A program made the position numbers and the translations under genes. A DNA stretch of 64,000 bases from Gammaproteobacteria bacterium (lineage in GTDB: Bacteria > Pseudomonadota > Gammaproteobacteria > Nitrosococcales > Methylophagaceae), in NCBI GenBank assembly GCA_029210875.1, contig JARGFJ010000001.1, positions 62,001 to 126,000 of the forward strand. The letters run 5' to 3'. Below, piece by piece: positions 7,889-17,100 of the stretch (within the stretch, counting starts at the first letter, position 1; the number at the start of each line of letters is the position of its first letter). Below the pieces are notes generated by a model that was given only the letters and a program-made list of their open reading frames with translations, ran no database searches and was not told where the DNA came from.

Positions 7889-9121
7889 TCATGGCGCTAG
7901 AATTTGCTTTAATTTTTTTTGGGTTTGTTCAGCTGCTAGCCATTGCCCTTTGGCATTCCAATGACCATCACCAAGATAAAGGCTATCTGGATCATTCTGA
8001 CGGTAACTATCAATTAAATGCACACAATGTACATTATGTCTAATGCAGATGTTCTTTAAGGGATCGGTTAAATTGCTTTGTTTATAGAGTGGGTATTTTT
8101 GGGCTAAATCTTGATATCGGCCATAGTTTGGATTTAAGTTGGTTAAGTCAATCATTGAAGGCTGAACAACAACGAGAAAAGGTATTTTTTTCTCATCACA
8201 AAATTGTTTGGCCGTTAATACTACTTTTTCCATAAGTTTAATTTTGATTTGTGCAGATTCAGAACGAGGATCAGTCGCAATATCAATATCGTAATGATCG
8301 CCAAAATGTGAGCTTTGTCGTGGCAGTTCATTTTTATAAATGTGGTACTCAGATTGAGTCAGTTGTTCAAGTTTATTGAGTGTTTGGTCTACTTTTTGTT
8401 GAACACTAAGTGCGTTTTGTTTTTGTTCTTGTATAGACGTTACAAGGTAATTGATGGCGCCCTGCAGGTAAAGATTGCGAGTTAAATGCCCGATAAGTGC
8501 ACCTTTAGATGTCAGTTTTTTATCTATCGTTACAGGATGCACCGTTTTAATTAATTCACCATTATCTGCAATATCATACAAACGGTTACGCATAATATCG
8601 CCATAGTCATTATCTGCAAATAGATGAAAGATAACGATGTCAGGTTTAACCTGAGGAAAATCTTCACGTAATCGAATCAGGTTTTGATCTGGTCCTGCGC
8701 CAGCAATACCAGCATTGATTACTTGGGCATTTAGATTGTTAGATTGGAGTATTGACTGTAAGGCGTTGGTGTAGGTGTCTTTATCTTCAGAAAAGCGTGC
8801 TAGTACATTTGAGTCCCCATAAACAATAATTCTAGGTTTTTTCTTAGGATCAAGCTCTTCGCCTCTAAAACCCAATGAATTAGTCTGCCAGTTAACGCTA
8901 CCGCCACCATTTTCTTTTTTGACACGATGTACGATAGAGTGGTTAGGTTTTAATGAAACAAGGTATTTGTCATTGAATTGAAAGGCAGTAGATTTTGGCG
9001 ATTTTCTATAAGCGCCCATTTCAGGAACGCTAACACGCAATACGATTTCGATAAGTGCAAGTAATACACCCGTCATCAGAATGATGATAATAGTATCGTT
9101 CACTATTTTTGTTATCTTCAT
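7889..9121 (-). CDS. Membrane-anchored SGNH/GDSL hydrolase (SxtL position)
   Basis: A 410-residue protein with an N-terminal anchor (about residues 8-28). It has canonical SGNH blocks: VYGDSNVLARF (nucleophile serine), NAGIAGAGPDQN (block II/III Gly and Asn) and YLGDGHWNAKGQ near the C-terminus (catalytic Asp and His). An ortholog-like position after carbamoyltransferase, SxtJ and the small peptide matches sxtL, annotated as a GDSL lipase in saxitoxin clusters. Predicted to deacylate or acyl-transfer on an extracytoplasmic substrate. It is 55 bases downstream of the small peptide gene. Confidence 0.75.
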   Translation of the reverse strand: MKITKIVNDTIIIILMTGVLLALIEIVLRVSVPEMGAYRKSPKSTAFQFNDKYLVSLKPNHSIVHRVKKENGGGSVNWQTNSLGFRGEELDPKKKPRIIVYGDSNVLARFSEDKDTYTNALQSILQSNNLNAQVINAGIAGAGPDQNLIRLREDFPQVKPDIVIFHLFADNDYGDIMRNRLYDIADNGELIKTVHPVTIDKKLTSKGALIGHLTRNLYLQGAINYLVTSIQEQKQNALSVQQKVDQTLNKLEQLTQSEYHIYKNELPRQSSHFGDHYDIDIATDPRSESAQIKIKLMEKVVLTAKQFCDEKKIPFLVVVQPSMIDLTNLNPNYGRYQDLAQKYPLYKQSNLTDPLKNICIRHNVHCVHLIDSYRQNDPDSLYLGDGHWNAKGQWLAAEQTQKKLKQILAP

Positions 9122-9176
9122 TTGTAGTCGATCAAACCATTAAATTATTGTTGTAGCTAAATCTGTTAACAATTAC

Positions 9177-9329
9177 TTAAAATAATGTGTATACAAACGG
9201 GGCGATGGCAGAGCCTTGAGCAAAAATCAACAGGCCACCCAATAGCAACATAATGATGATAATCGGTAACAGCCAGAATTTCTTTCTGGCTTTCATAAAT
9301 CCCCAAAGGTCATTTAATAGATCTAACAT
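9177..9329 (-). CDS. 50-residue DUF5989-type membrane peptide (SxtK position)
   Basis: A short frame of 50 codons plus stop, easily missed. It begins MLDLLNDLWGFMKARKKFW, followed by one hydrophobic segment (about residues 20-37) and a short polar tail. Its start codon overlaps the SxtJ stop as TAATG, strong evidence for translation by coupling. A short N-terminal amphipathic segment with LWxFMKxRKKxWLLP matches what I recall of DUF5989, which travels with carbamoyltransferases and SxtJ proteins. sxtK of saxitoxin clusters has the same place and about the same length. Its function is unknown; it may be a small subunit of an SxtJ membrane complex. Confidence 0.78.
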   Translation of the reverse strand: MLDLLNDLWGFMKARKKFWLLPIIIIMLLLGGLLIFAQGSAIAPFVYTLF

Positions 9330-9736
9330 TAAAATGGTCGCTCCAAATTATTTGTGGGTTGTTGCTCACTCTGTTGCCAATAGGATAGTTTATCTTTGTG
9401 TAATTTACGATCCATCGGATCTTTTCCCATCAATTTGAACACGATACTTATAGGTAAAAATAAACCATAAAAGATAATACCTAAAATTAATCTCGTATTT
9501 ATCCAGTTCATTATCAAACCGAATTTCATCCAAACTCTATAAGGATACTTAAGTGTCATTGGTATAATAACAGCCCAAATAATCAATACGGCTGCGATAA
9601 TCCATGGCCATTTACTTATAGATGAACTGAATAAAAAAGGCACAATAAGGCCAAATAAAACAGCAACGATAGAACCGGTTACCAGTCCAAATTTACGGTA
9701 ACCTGATTTATCAAGATCAGTTATTTGTTCAGTCAT
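9329..9736 (-). CDS. SxtJ family membrane protein
   Basis: A 135-residue inner-membrane protein with about three hydrophobic segments (around residues 17-37, 42-60 and 80-105). The MKFGLIMNWINTRLILGIIFYGLF region and a C-terminal GKDPMDR near residue 110 are typical of the SxtJ family, named after the saxitoxin cluster. Its role is unknown. It lies 3 bases after the carbamoyltransferase and overlaps the small peptide gene by one base, so the three are surely one operon. It may anchor or feed the carbamoyltransferase at the membrane. Confidence 0.78.
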   Translation of the reverse strand: MTEQITDLDKSGYRKFGLVTGSIVAVLFGLIVPFLFSSSISKWPWIIAAVLIIWAVIIPMTLKYPYRVWMKFGLIMNWINTRLILGIIFYGLFLPISIVFKLMGKDPMDRKLHKDKLSYWQQSEQQPTNNLERPF

Positions 9737-9739
9737 AAA

Positions 9740-11587
9740 TTAATCCAATTCATATTGGTCACGCCAGTCTGATTGCTCAGACCATTCAGGTTGTTCTGTT
9801 TTGGCTAGTAAGTAATTTTCTATCACCAAGTAGTCCATTTCTGTTCGCATAAAACAGCGATAAGCATCCTCAGCTGTTCGCACGATAGGCTCACCACGGA
9901 CATTGAAAGAGGTATTGACCAGTACAGGATAATTGGTTTTTTGTTCAAACGCATCGATCAACTGATAAAAACGCGGATTAGTTTCTTTGTGAACAGTTTG
10001 AATTCTTGCAGAATAATCGACATGCGTAACCGATGGTATTTCAGAACGAGGAATATTCAGCTTTTCGATACCAAATAATTTGTTTTGCTGTTTAGTCATA
10101 GTAAAACATTTAGTACTTTTGACAGGCGCAACCAATAGCATATAAGGACTTATAGTGTCGATCTCAAACCACTCTGATACTTTTTCTGCTTTAACTGCTG
10201 GTGCAAAAGGTCTAAAGGATTCCCGATATTTTATCTTCAGGTTCATAATCGATTGCATTTTTTGACTTCTTGGATCGCCAAGGATCGAGCGACTGCCTAG
10301 AGATCTTGGACCAAATTCCATTCTACCTTGACACCAACCGACCACATTTTCTGATGATAAGATATCAGCTAATTTAGGCATTAATTCGCCATCATCGATT
10401 TTTTGATAACGGGCATTGACCGAATCAAGATAGTTTTGAATATCGTGATCCTTACATTTTGGACCAAGATACGAACCCTGCATTGAGTCATGTGGATTGA
10501 CTTGTCTTGCTTGATCTAAATATTGGTGCCATACAGTTAGCGCTGCACCTAATGCGCCACCAGCATCACCGGCTGCGGGTTGAATCCATATATTTTTAAA
10601 TGGACTTTCTCTTAATAAACGACCATTAGAGACACAGTTAAGTGCAACACCGCCTGCGAGACACAAGTTGTCAACGGCTAATTCCTGGTGGACGTTTTTG
10701 GCTATTTTTAACACTATTTCTTCAGTGACGACTTGAATAGAACGAGCCAAATCCATTTCTCTTTGGGTTATTTCTGATTCAGCAGCGCGTGGTGGACCAC
10801 CAAATAAAGCATCAAACTTTTTATTGGTCATGGTCAACCCCGTTGCATAGTTGAAATAACTCATATCAAGGCGATAACTACCATCATCTTTAACATCAAT
10901 CAGATTATTTAAAATCAGATCAACATAAACAGGTTCACCATAGGGTGCCAAGCCCATTAATTTATATTCACCTGAATTGACTTTAAAACCAGTGTAGTAA
11001 GTAAAAGCGGAATACAACAAACCTAATGAGTGTGGAAAATTGATTTCCCACTTGTGTTCAAGTTTATTAGCTTGACCGAGCCAGACTGACGTTGTTGCCC
11101 ACTCACCGACACCATCCAGACAAACTACTGCTGCTTGTTCGAATGGACTTGGATAAAACGCTGAAGCTGCGTGAGATTTGTGATGAGAGTTAAATAATAA
11201 AGGCGGCAATTTATTGCTATCTAATGAGCGTTCTTTAAGAATAGCAGTGAATTCCTTTTTCAGAGTGGCTTTCAGATAGAGTTTATCTTTTAACCAGACA
11301 GGCATTGATAACAGGAAAGATTGGAACCCTGAAGGCGCATAGCTTAAATAGGTCTCAAGTAAACGTTCAAATTTGACCAGTGGCTTATCGTAAAAGATCA
11401 CATAATCAATGTCATCTAAGCCGCAGTTTGCTTCTTCAAGACAGTATTTAACAGCATGGGCAGGAAATGCTGCATCATGTTTTTTACGTGTGAAACGTTC
11501 TTCTTGAGCGGCAGCAATGATGTTTCCATCAACAATTAAAGCAGCAGCACTATCATGATAATATGCGGATATACCTATTATTTTCAT
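9740..11587 (-). CDS. O-carbamoyltransferase, NodU/CmcH/SxtI family
   Basis: A 615-residue two-domain enzyme. The N-terminal Kae1-like domain begins MKIIGISAYYHDSAAAL and carries HHKSH at 135-139 for the metal and carbamoyl-adenylate site, then CLDGVGEW and LAGGVALNCVSNG. The C-terminal YrdC-like domain has EFGPRSLGSRSILGDPR and NTSFNVRGEPIV. These are all hallmarks of carbamoyl phosphate and ATP-dependent O-carbamoyltransferases such as NodU, CmcH and SxtI. The substrate is probably a hydroxyl of a sugar or lipid head group of the envelope product made by this island, by inference from the neighbouring flippase, SGNH and lipid genes. Confidence 0.88.
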   Translation of the reverse strand: MKIIGISAYYHDSAAALIVDGNIIAAAQEERFTRKKHDAAFPAHAVKYCLEEANCGLDDIDYVIFYDKPLVKFERLLETYLSYAPSGFQSFLLSMPVWLKDKLYLKATLKKEFTAILKERSLDSNKLPPLLFNSHHKSHAASAFYPSPFEQAAVVCLDGVGEWATTSVWLGQANKLEHKWEINFPHSLGLLYSAFTYYTGFKVNSGEYKLMGLAPYGEPVYVDLILNNLIDVKDDGSYRLDMSYFNYATGLTMTNKKFDALFGGPPRAAESEITQREMDLARSIQVVTEEIVLKIAKNVHQELAVDNLCLAGGVALNCVSNGRLLRESPFKNIWIQPAAGDAGGALGAALTVWHQYLDQARQVNPHDSMQGSYLGPKCKDHDIQNYLDSVNARYQKIDDGELMPKLADILSSENVVGWCQGRMEFGPRSLGSRSILGDPRSQKMQSIMNLKIKYRESFRPFAPAVKAEKVSEWFEIDTISPYMLLVAPVKSTKCFTMTKQQNKLFGIEKLNIPRSEIPSVTHVDYSARIQTVHKETNPRFYQLIDAFEQKTNYPVLVNTSFNVRGEPIVRTAEDAYRCFMRTEMDYLVIENYLLAKTEQPEWSEQSDWRDQYELD

Positions 11588-11709
11588 TGAAATTACAACT
11601 TTTAAAAAAAGTAAATAGTTATTTTATTCAGTGGCTTGCGAGTAAAATTACAATGACGATGTTCGTTCTGGTCTAGAGTTGCCAAAGCGATCAATGTAAC
11701 AGCATAGTA

Positions 11710-12411
11710 TTATTTTGCCAATTGTAAATCAACAGCCTTTAAGGCTTGCTGCAATACCTGTTCATAAGGATCGAGGCTATTGAGATCGACGATTGTGGCA
11801 CTATTAAAGTGTAATGTCGGGATTGTGGTTATTTTTTGTTGCAACATAGCACGTTTGTGATCGGGTTTTCTGGCATGAGCGGTTTCAATATCAATGTTAA
11901 GACGAATAATAAGTGTCGGAATATAGCTTGCCATCCATTGATATAAACGCAGTTCGCGTGCGGCCAATTTGCGCGCCAGCCAAGCGTTTGCCGTGGCCGG
12001 ATCCAGCCCGGTACCGTCAAAATAAAACCCCGCCTTTTCAGCTTGCGGATAACGATCAGTGATAATCAGCGTGCCACGACGACTGAGCGCCAGCATACGA
12101 CGAAATTTATGAACACGCCATAATGATAATAAATAGATAACAATCACGGTGAGGGTGTCGGGTGGTGACGTTTTATCTTTGTGTGCTTGTTTGGCTTTAT
12201 GATCTAGGTAGCGTCCCAACGCTGTGCCAATGATCGGCAAGCGCTTAATCCAGTTGCCGATATTACCGGATGACTGACCAAGATAGAGTAACTCGGTGGT
12301 TTGCAGCCTGTTAAAATGTGCTGCCAAATCCGATGTTAATGTGGATTTTCCGGAGCCATCACACCCCACTACGGCAATGACGTTTGGTAATTGAGTTTTT
12401 CTAGAATGCAA
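11710..12411 (-). CDS. Thymidylate kinase-like P-loop kinase, copy 2
   Basis: A 233-residue paralog of the 5906-6634 product. Walker A GCDGSGKST lies at about 17-25, TDRYPQAEKAGF corresponds to the DRY signature, and ARKPDHK follows the RLNIDIETA strand. It has a hydrophobic middle (VIYLLSLWRVHKF) as in copy 1. It is the first gene of the minus-strand block, 122 bases upstream of the carbamoyltransferase. Two kinases at the edges of one cluster suggest two phosphorylation steps or a heteromer. I do not regard it as the essential dTMP kinase. Confidence 0.65.
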   Translation of the reverse strand: MHSRKTQLPNVIAVVGCDGSGKSTLTSDLAAHFNRLQTTELLYLGQSSGNIGNWIKRLPIIGTALGRYLDHKAKQAHKDKTSPPDTLTVIVIYLLSLWRVHKFRRMLALSRRGTLIITDRYPQAEKAGFYFDGTGLDPATANAWLARKLAARELRLYQWMASYIPTLIIRLNIDIETAHARKPDHKRAMLQQKITTIPTLHFNSATIVDLNSLDPYEQVLQQALKAVDLQLAK

Positions 12412-12732
12412 TATCTGTCCTTAGTCTCACCATAAAAAAGGTGATCGAAAATGAGTCGTTATCCTATGATTTTATATAGAAAATATCAATTTGAGGATGT
12501 TCGAGAGGTGCCAGTTCTGAATCAATAGTGATCAAGAACTCAGGTGGACAGAGGTGTATTTGTCTGTTTTTTATCACCATGCCAAGACTCATATTAACCG
12601 ACAAGCGCTGGCAAAAGCTATCCAGACTGAATCTATAAAAATAATCGTGTATATCTGGTAATCATTGAAGATACAGATTTCGCAATAACTCATCGATTTA
12701 CCTTTTAGATGCCGGATAAAAGTCACACCAAC
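12412..12732. other. Spacer upstream of the island with an insertion sequence scar
   Basis: No intact gene is seen. The stretch contains the short IS5-type transposase stub at 12,579-12,638 and, at about 12,650-12,680, a degraded relative of the text around the 535-560 palindrome (GTATAT, GGTAATC, TGAAGATACAGAT). The promoter of the first kinase gene must lie in the left part, but I cannot pick its -35 and -10 with confidence. Confidence 0.5.
12579..12638 (+). mobile_element. Remnant of an IS5-family transposase N-terminus
   Basis: ATG at 12,579 opens 19 codons reading MPRLILTDKRWQKLSRLNL before a TAA. This matches the very characteristic start of IS5-family (IS427/IS1031-like) transposases, of the type MPRLxLTDxxWxKL. 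The reading then departs from the family, so only a stub remains. No inverted terminal repeats or target duplications could be assigned. It is a scar of a past insertion at the border of the accessory island. Confidence 0.5.
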
Positions 12733-12767
12733 AAAAAAGCCCCAGCAGGTTAAATTGCTGAGGCTTT
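12733..12767 (-). terminator. Intrinsic terminator of tRNA-Phe
   Basis: Read on the minus strand, AAAGCCTCAGCA pairs with TGCTGGGGCTTT (one G-U pair) around the loop ATTTAACC and is followed by a T run (TTTTTT). It begins 8 bases after the tRNA 3' end, exactly where a tRNA terminator is expected. Confidence 0.85.
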
Positions 12768-12775
12768 GAATTTGA

Positions 12776-12851
12776 TGGTGGCTCGACCTGGAATCGAACC
12801 AGGGACACAGGGATTTTCAATCCCTTGCTCTACCGACTGAGCTATCGAGCC
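12776..12851 (-). tRNA. tRNA-Phe (anticodon GAA)
   Basis: A complete 76-base cloverleaf with encoded CCA. The acceptor stem GGCTCGA/TCGAGCC is followed by discriminator A and CCA; the D arm is GCTC-AGTCGGTA-GAGC; the anticodon arm AGGGA-TTGAAAA-TCCCT has GAA at positions 34-36; the T arm is CCTGG-TTCGATT-CCAGG. The anticodon and T-loop match gammaproteobacterial tRNA-Phe closely. tRNA genes are common integration points, and the accessory island begins a few hundred bases away, though no att duplication was seen. Confidence 0.97.
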
Positions 12852-12864
12852 ATCAAGGTCGGGT

Positions 12865-12893
12865 ATTAAACCCGTTGGAGCGAGGTGTGTCAA
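12865..12893 (-). promoter_or_regulatory. Sigma-70 promoter of tRNA-Phe
   Basis: On the minus strand, a perfect -35 TTGACA (12,888-12,893) lies 17 bases from the -10 TTTAAT (12,865-12,870). A GC-rich discriminator ACCCGACC follows, as in growth-rate and ppGpp-controlled stable RNA promoters. CGGGT and ACCCG flank the -10 symmetrically. The tRNA 5' end is 14 bases downstream of the -10. Confidence 0.75.
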
Positions 12894-12990
12894 GTGATCT
12901 GACTATTTTATTTGTTTGTAGCCTTGTTCATAGTGTGTGGGCGTGGTGTAATGTCGGGCTTGATTTACGATTTTATAGAATGGATGAGTA

Positions 12991-14097
12991 ATGACGTTTC
13001 GCTCTAAGTTTCGATTTTGGCTGCCAGTTATTATTATTTTAGCGGCTGTAGTATTTGTTGCACCTGCCGTTTCTAAAACGTCGCTGGTAGAGATTGTTGC
13101 ACAATGGCTAAGTGACTATAACAAAGCTGTCAGTGATGTTGAGGCGGAAGATGACGACGAGGTTGCTTCCCCAAAAGACGGTGCAGCGAGCTTGGTGGTA
13201 CATATAGACGATGATGTTCAAGAGTACAGTGGTATCGAAACGAGGCATCTGGAGCAAAGTGAGTTTCACCCTGAAACTAAGGCAATAGCAACTGTGGTTG
13301 ATCTCACTCCAATGTTGGCTTTAAGAGCACGATTTCTTCAGGCTCAGTCTGAATATACTATGCTAAAAGTGACAGAACAAGCCGCTGCTAAAGAAAAAAC
13401 GCGATTACAGGTTTTAGCAAAGGCAACCAAAAGTATTGCGTCAAAAAACTTGGTCTATGCAGAATCTGCATGGCGTGAAGCCAAAGCAAAATTAGATGGC
13501 GTTACCTATCAGCTTAACGCTATTCGCGAACAGGCAAATCATACGTGGGGAAGCGATATCGCACATTGGTTATTAGCTACCGAATCACCACAATGGCAAC
13601 GTCTGGTATTAAATACGGATAGCTTATTATTAGTAACCTTAGCTATTGATCACACATTACCACCTTATGTAAAGCATGTACGGGTCGCACATAATAGTGT
13701 GCTCGCTGACAAGGCTATTGCGGCTTATGTATCATCTGCCCAGCAAATAGACAGGGTGATTCAAGGTGAAACTTACTTTTTTAAATTGAGTGATACCAGC
13801 CTACGAACAGGTATGCGCCTTGATGTTTGGTACTCTGTACAGCAACAGCCACTTTCAGGAGTATTTGTGCCTGAGCAGGCAATAGTGTGGAATTCAGGTC
13901 AGGCATGGGCTTATGTTGAAGTAGAGCAAGGTCTGTATCAGCGTCGATCATTACAAACAGCACACGTTGCACAAAACGGACTGTTTGTGACTGAAGATGG
14001 TGAACTGAAAGCCGGTGACCAACTGATAATAAAGGGTGCTCAGATGTTGTTATCTGAAGAGTTTAGATGGCAGATTTTAGATGAAGATGATGATTAA
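12991..14097 (+). CDS. RND efflux periplasmic adaptor (membrane fusion protein)
   Basis: A 368-residue protein with an N-terminal membrane anchor (about residues 9-26), an acidic linker (EAEDDDEVASP near 50-60), a helical hairpin region rich in Ala, Lys and Glu (about 105-175), and a beta-barrel/membrane-proximal C-terminal part (FVPEQAIVWNSGQAWAYVE, then GDQLIIKGAQML). This is the layout of CzcB/CusB-like adaptors, although the lipoyl half-motifs are weak. It is followed 55 bases later by the RND pump. No outer-membrane factor gene is adjacent, so it probably borrows one. It ends in an acidic DEDDD tail. Confidence 0.75.
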   Translation: MTFRSKFRFWLPVIIILAAVVFVAPAVSKTSLVEIVAQWLSDYNKAVSDVEAEDDDEVASPKDGAASLVVHIDDDVQEYSGIETRHLEQSEFHPETKAIATVVDLTPMLALRARFLQAQSEYTMLKVTEQAAAKEKTRLQVLAKATKSIASKNLVYAESAWREAKAKLDGVTYQLNAIREQANHTWGSDIAHWLLATESPQWQRLVLNTDSLLLVTLAIDHTLPPYVKHVRVAHNSVLADKAIAAYVSSAQQIDRVIQGETYFFKLSDTSLRTGMRLDVWYSVQQQPLSGVFVPEQAIVWNSGQAWAYVEVEQGLYQRRSLQTAHVAQNGLFVTEDGELKAGDQLIIKGAQMLLSEEFRWQILDEDDD

Positions 14098-14152
14098 ATT
14101 GTGGATCGTTATCAGTGTTATTTATCAGTATTTTCATAAGGTAAACTAAGGC

Positions 14153-17100
14153 ATGTTGTCACATGTTGTTGCTTTTTCGGTTAGGTTTCGAGGGGTCGTT
14201 GTTGCTCTGTCGGTTTTATTGCTGAGTTACGGAATCTATAAATTATCTAATTCCAGCTTGGATATTTTTCCTGAATTTGCACCTAAGCAGGTAATCATTC
14301 AAACCGAAGCGCAAGGTTTGACAGCTGAACAAGTTGAAGTCTTAGTCACACAACCGCTTGAAAATGCATTGGGTGGTCTTGTCGGTACTGAATCGATTCG
14401 CTCTCAGTCTATTCCAGGTTTGTCGGTAGTAATTCTGACGTTTTATGATAGTACTGATATTTATTTAGACAGGCAGTTAGTGTCTGAGCGTTTGTTGGGG
14501 TTAAACAATGCTTTGCCTGACAGTGTTGGGCCACCGCTAATGGTGCCATTGGAGTCGTCGTCAGGCACGATTATGACTATTGGCTTGAGCTCGGATAAAC
14601 ATGATTTAATGAGCTTACGTGCATTGGTTGATTGGACCTTATCCCCACGCTTATTAAGTGTTGAAGGCGTGGCCGATATCAATGTCTTTGGTGGCCATGA
14701 AAAGCAATATCAAATACAGCTTGATAGCGACAAACTCGCCTTGCATGGTTTATCGATTGATGATGTCAGTCGAGCAAGCAAACAGGCAACGGGCATGATG
14801 TCCAGTGGTTATATCGAGAATTCAAATCAACGCATGATGTTGCAAGTGTCCGGGCAGCCAACATCGGCCGAACACTTAGCCAAAGTAGTGTTGCGACATA
14901 CTGAACATGGTGTGTTGTTATTAGGTGATGTAGCGAACATTGTAGCTGCGCCTGCTCCCGCTATTGGTGGCGCTGCCATAGGTGGTAAACCGGGTGTGGT
15001 TTTGATGGTAATAGGCCAATATAAAGCTAATACCTTAGCCGTTACGCACGGGATTGAAGCAGCATTAGCCGAGTTCAAAAAAGGCTTCGAAGCCGATGGT
15101 ATTACTTTGCACGACAATTTATTCCGCCCGGCAAACTACATTGAATCATCATTAACTAATATCCGCGAACATTTGATGGTGGGAGGCAGTCTGGTGATGT
15201 TGGTGCTATTTCTATTTTTATTTAATTTACGCACCGCTTTAATTTCGATGACGGCTATTCCATTGTCACTGTTTGCGGCTTTGATCGTGTTATTAGAAAT
15301 GGGCATTAATATCAATATTATGGTGTTGGGTGGTTTGGCCATTGCCTTGGGTGAGGTTATTGATGATGCCATTATTGATACTGAAAACATATTTAGGCGT
15401 TTGCGAGAAAATGCCGCATTAGCACAGCCAAAATCAACAACACAAGTTGTATTTGATGCGTCAATGGAGGTGCGTAGCTCAGTGGTTTATGCCAGTTTTA
15501 TTGTGATGTTAGTGTTCATTCCGCTTCTGACCTTAAGTGGCGTTGCCGGACGTATGTTTGAGCCATTGGGCGAGGCTTATATTCTGGCGATTTTTGCCTC
15601 TTTAGCTGTTGCATTAACAGTCACGCCGGCTTTATGTCATATCTTGTTAACGCGTTGGGGACATTTAAGTGATAAAGCACCGCCTTTGGTTCGATTTTTA
15701 AATCCAATTTATCACTGGCTATTGGGATTGGTGAGTCGTTTTCCTAAATTGACCTTTAGTGGTGTTGTCATATTCTGTGCGACGGGGCTGGCTATTTTGC
15801 CGTTATTAGGTGGTAGTTTTTTACCGGAGCTGCGAGAAGGTCATTACATCATACACACAGCAAGTATTCCGGGAACATCAATTGAAGAATCACTCCGCAT
15901 TGGTGGTCAAATTGAAAAACGCGTAGCGGAGATCCCCGGTGTGCGATCGACATCACAATGGGCCGGTCGAGCAGAACGCGGAGCCGACACCTTTGGTACA
16001 CATTACAGTGAATATGAAATTGATTTAGAGCCGATGGATGGCCCTGCGCAACAACAAATATTGGATGAAATTCGTGAGGTGTTAGAAGCCTTTCCGGGAA
16101 TCAATTCAGAGGTTAATACCTTCTTAACTGAACGCATTGATGAAACAATTTCTGGTTATACGTCACCCGTCGTGGTGAATATCTATGGTAAAAACTTACT
16201 TGGGTTAGATCAAAAAGCCCAAGAAGTTGCCAGTGTGATGCGAGATATTGATGGTGCGACAGATGTGCAATTGCGTGCGCCACCAGGTGAGCCACAATTA
16301 GAAGTCAAACTCAACTTGGATAAATTGGCCTATTGGGGGTTGAAACCGGTTGAGGTTATGGAAACCATTCAAACAGGATTTGATGGTACTGTCGTCGGTC
16401 AAGTGCAAGAAGGTAATCGTGTGTTTGATGTGGTTGTTGTTTTACCGCTACAACAACGCCAACAACCCGATGACGTAGCCAATTTGCCAATTCAAACACC
16501 TGCTGGTGCTCTACTACGCTTGCGTGATGTAGCTGATGTTCAGCAAGTTTCTGGACGGTATATGATTTTGCATTCAGGCGCACAACGTTTGCAAACGGTG
16601 ACGTGTAACGTATCTGGCAGAGATTTAACCTCATTTTTCGATGAACTGAAACAACGTGTACATGATGAGGTTCATTTTTCGTCGGATATCTACCCTGAGT
16701 TTACCGGTGCAGCAGTTGCACAGGCGCAATCTCGCCAAGATCTGATTGTTCACTCAAGCTTGGCTGGGGTTGCAGTATTATTATTGCTCTATGTCGCATT
16801 ACAAAGTCTACGTAATATGGCTTTGGTGTTGATCAACTTGCCATTTTCACTGGTTGGTGGCGTGATTGCGGTATTGGTGACCAATGGTGTGTTATCAATT
16901 GGATCATTAGTCGGGTTTGTCACCTTATTTGGTATTACGTTACGTAATTCGATTATGTTGGTGTCACATTTCCATTATTTAGTGGTTGAAGAAGGATTGC
17001 CCTGGAATGCTGAAACAGCAATCCGAGGTGCACAAGAACGTTTACCTTCGATTTTGATTACGGCATTGGTAACGGCACTGGCAATGTTGCCGATAGCAAT

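Noticed and set aside
7889-11587. A saxitoxin toxin cluster
   Set aside because: Only the carbamoyltransferase, SxtJ, small peptide and GDSL parts are seen; no sxtA-type polyketide synthase or other core gene is present.
11710-12411. Housekeeping thymidylate kinase tmk
   Set aside because: It is longer than Tmk, has a hydrophobic middle segment, and has a paralog in the same cluster.
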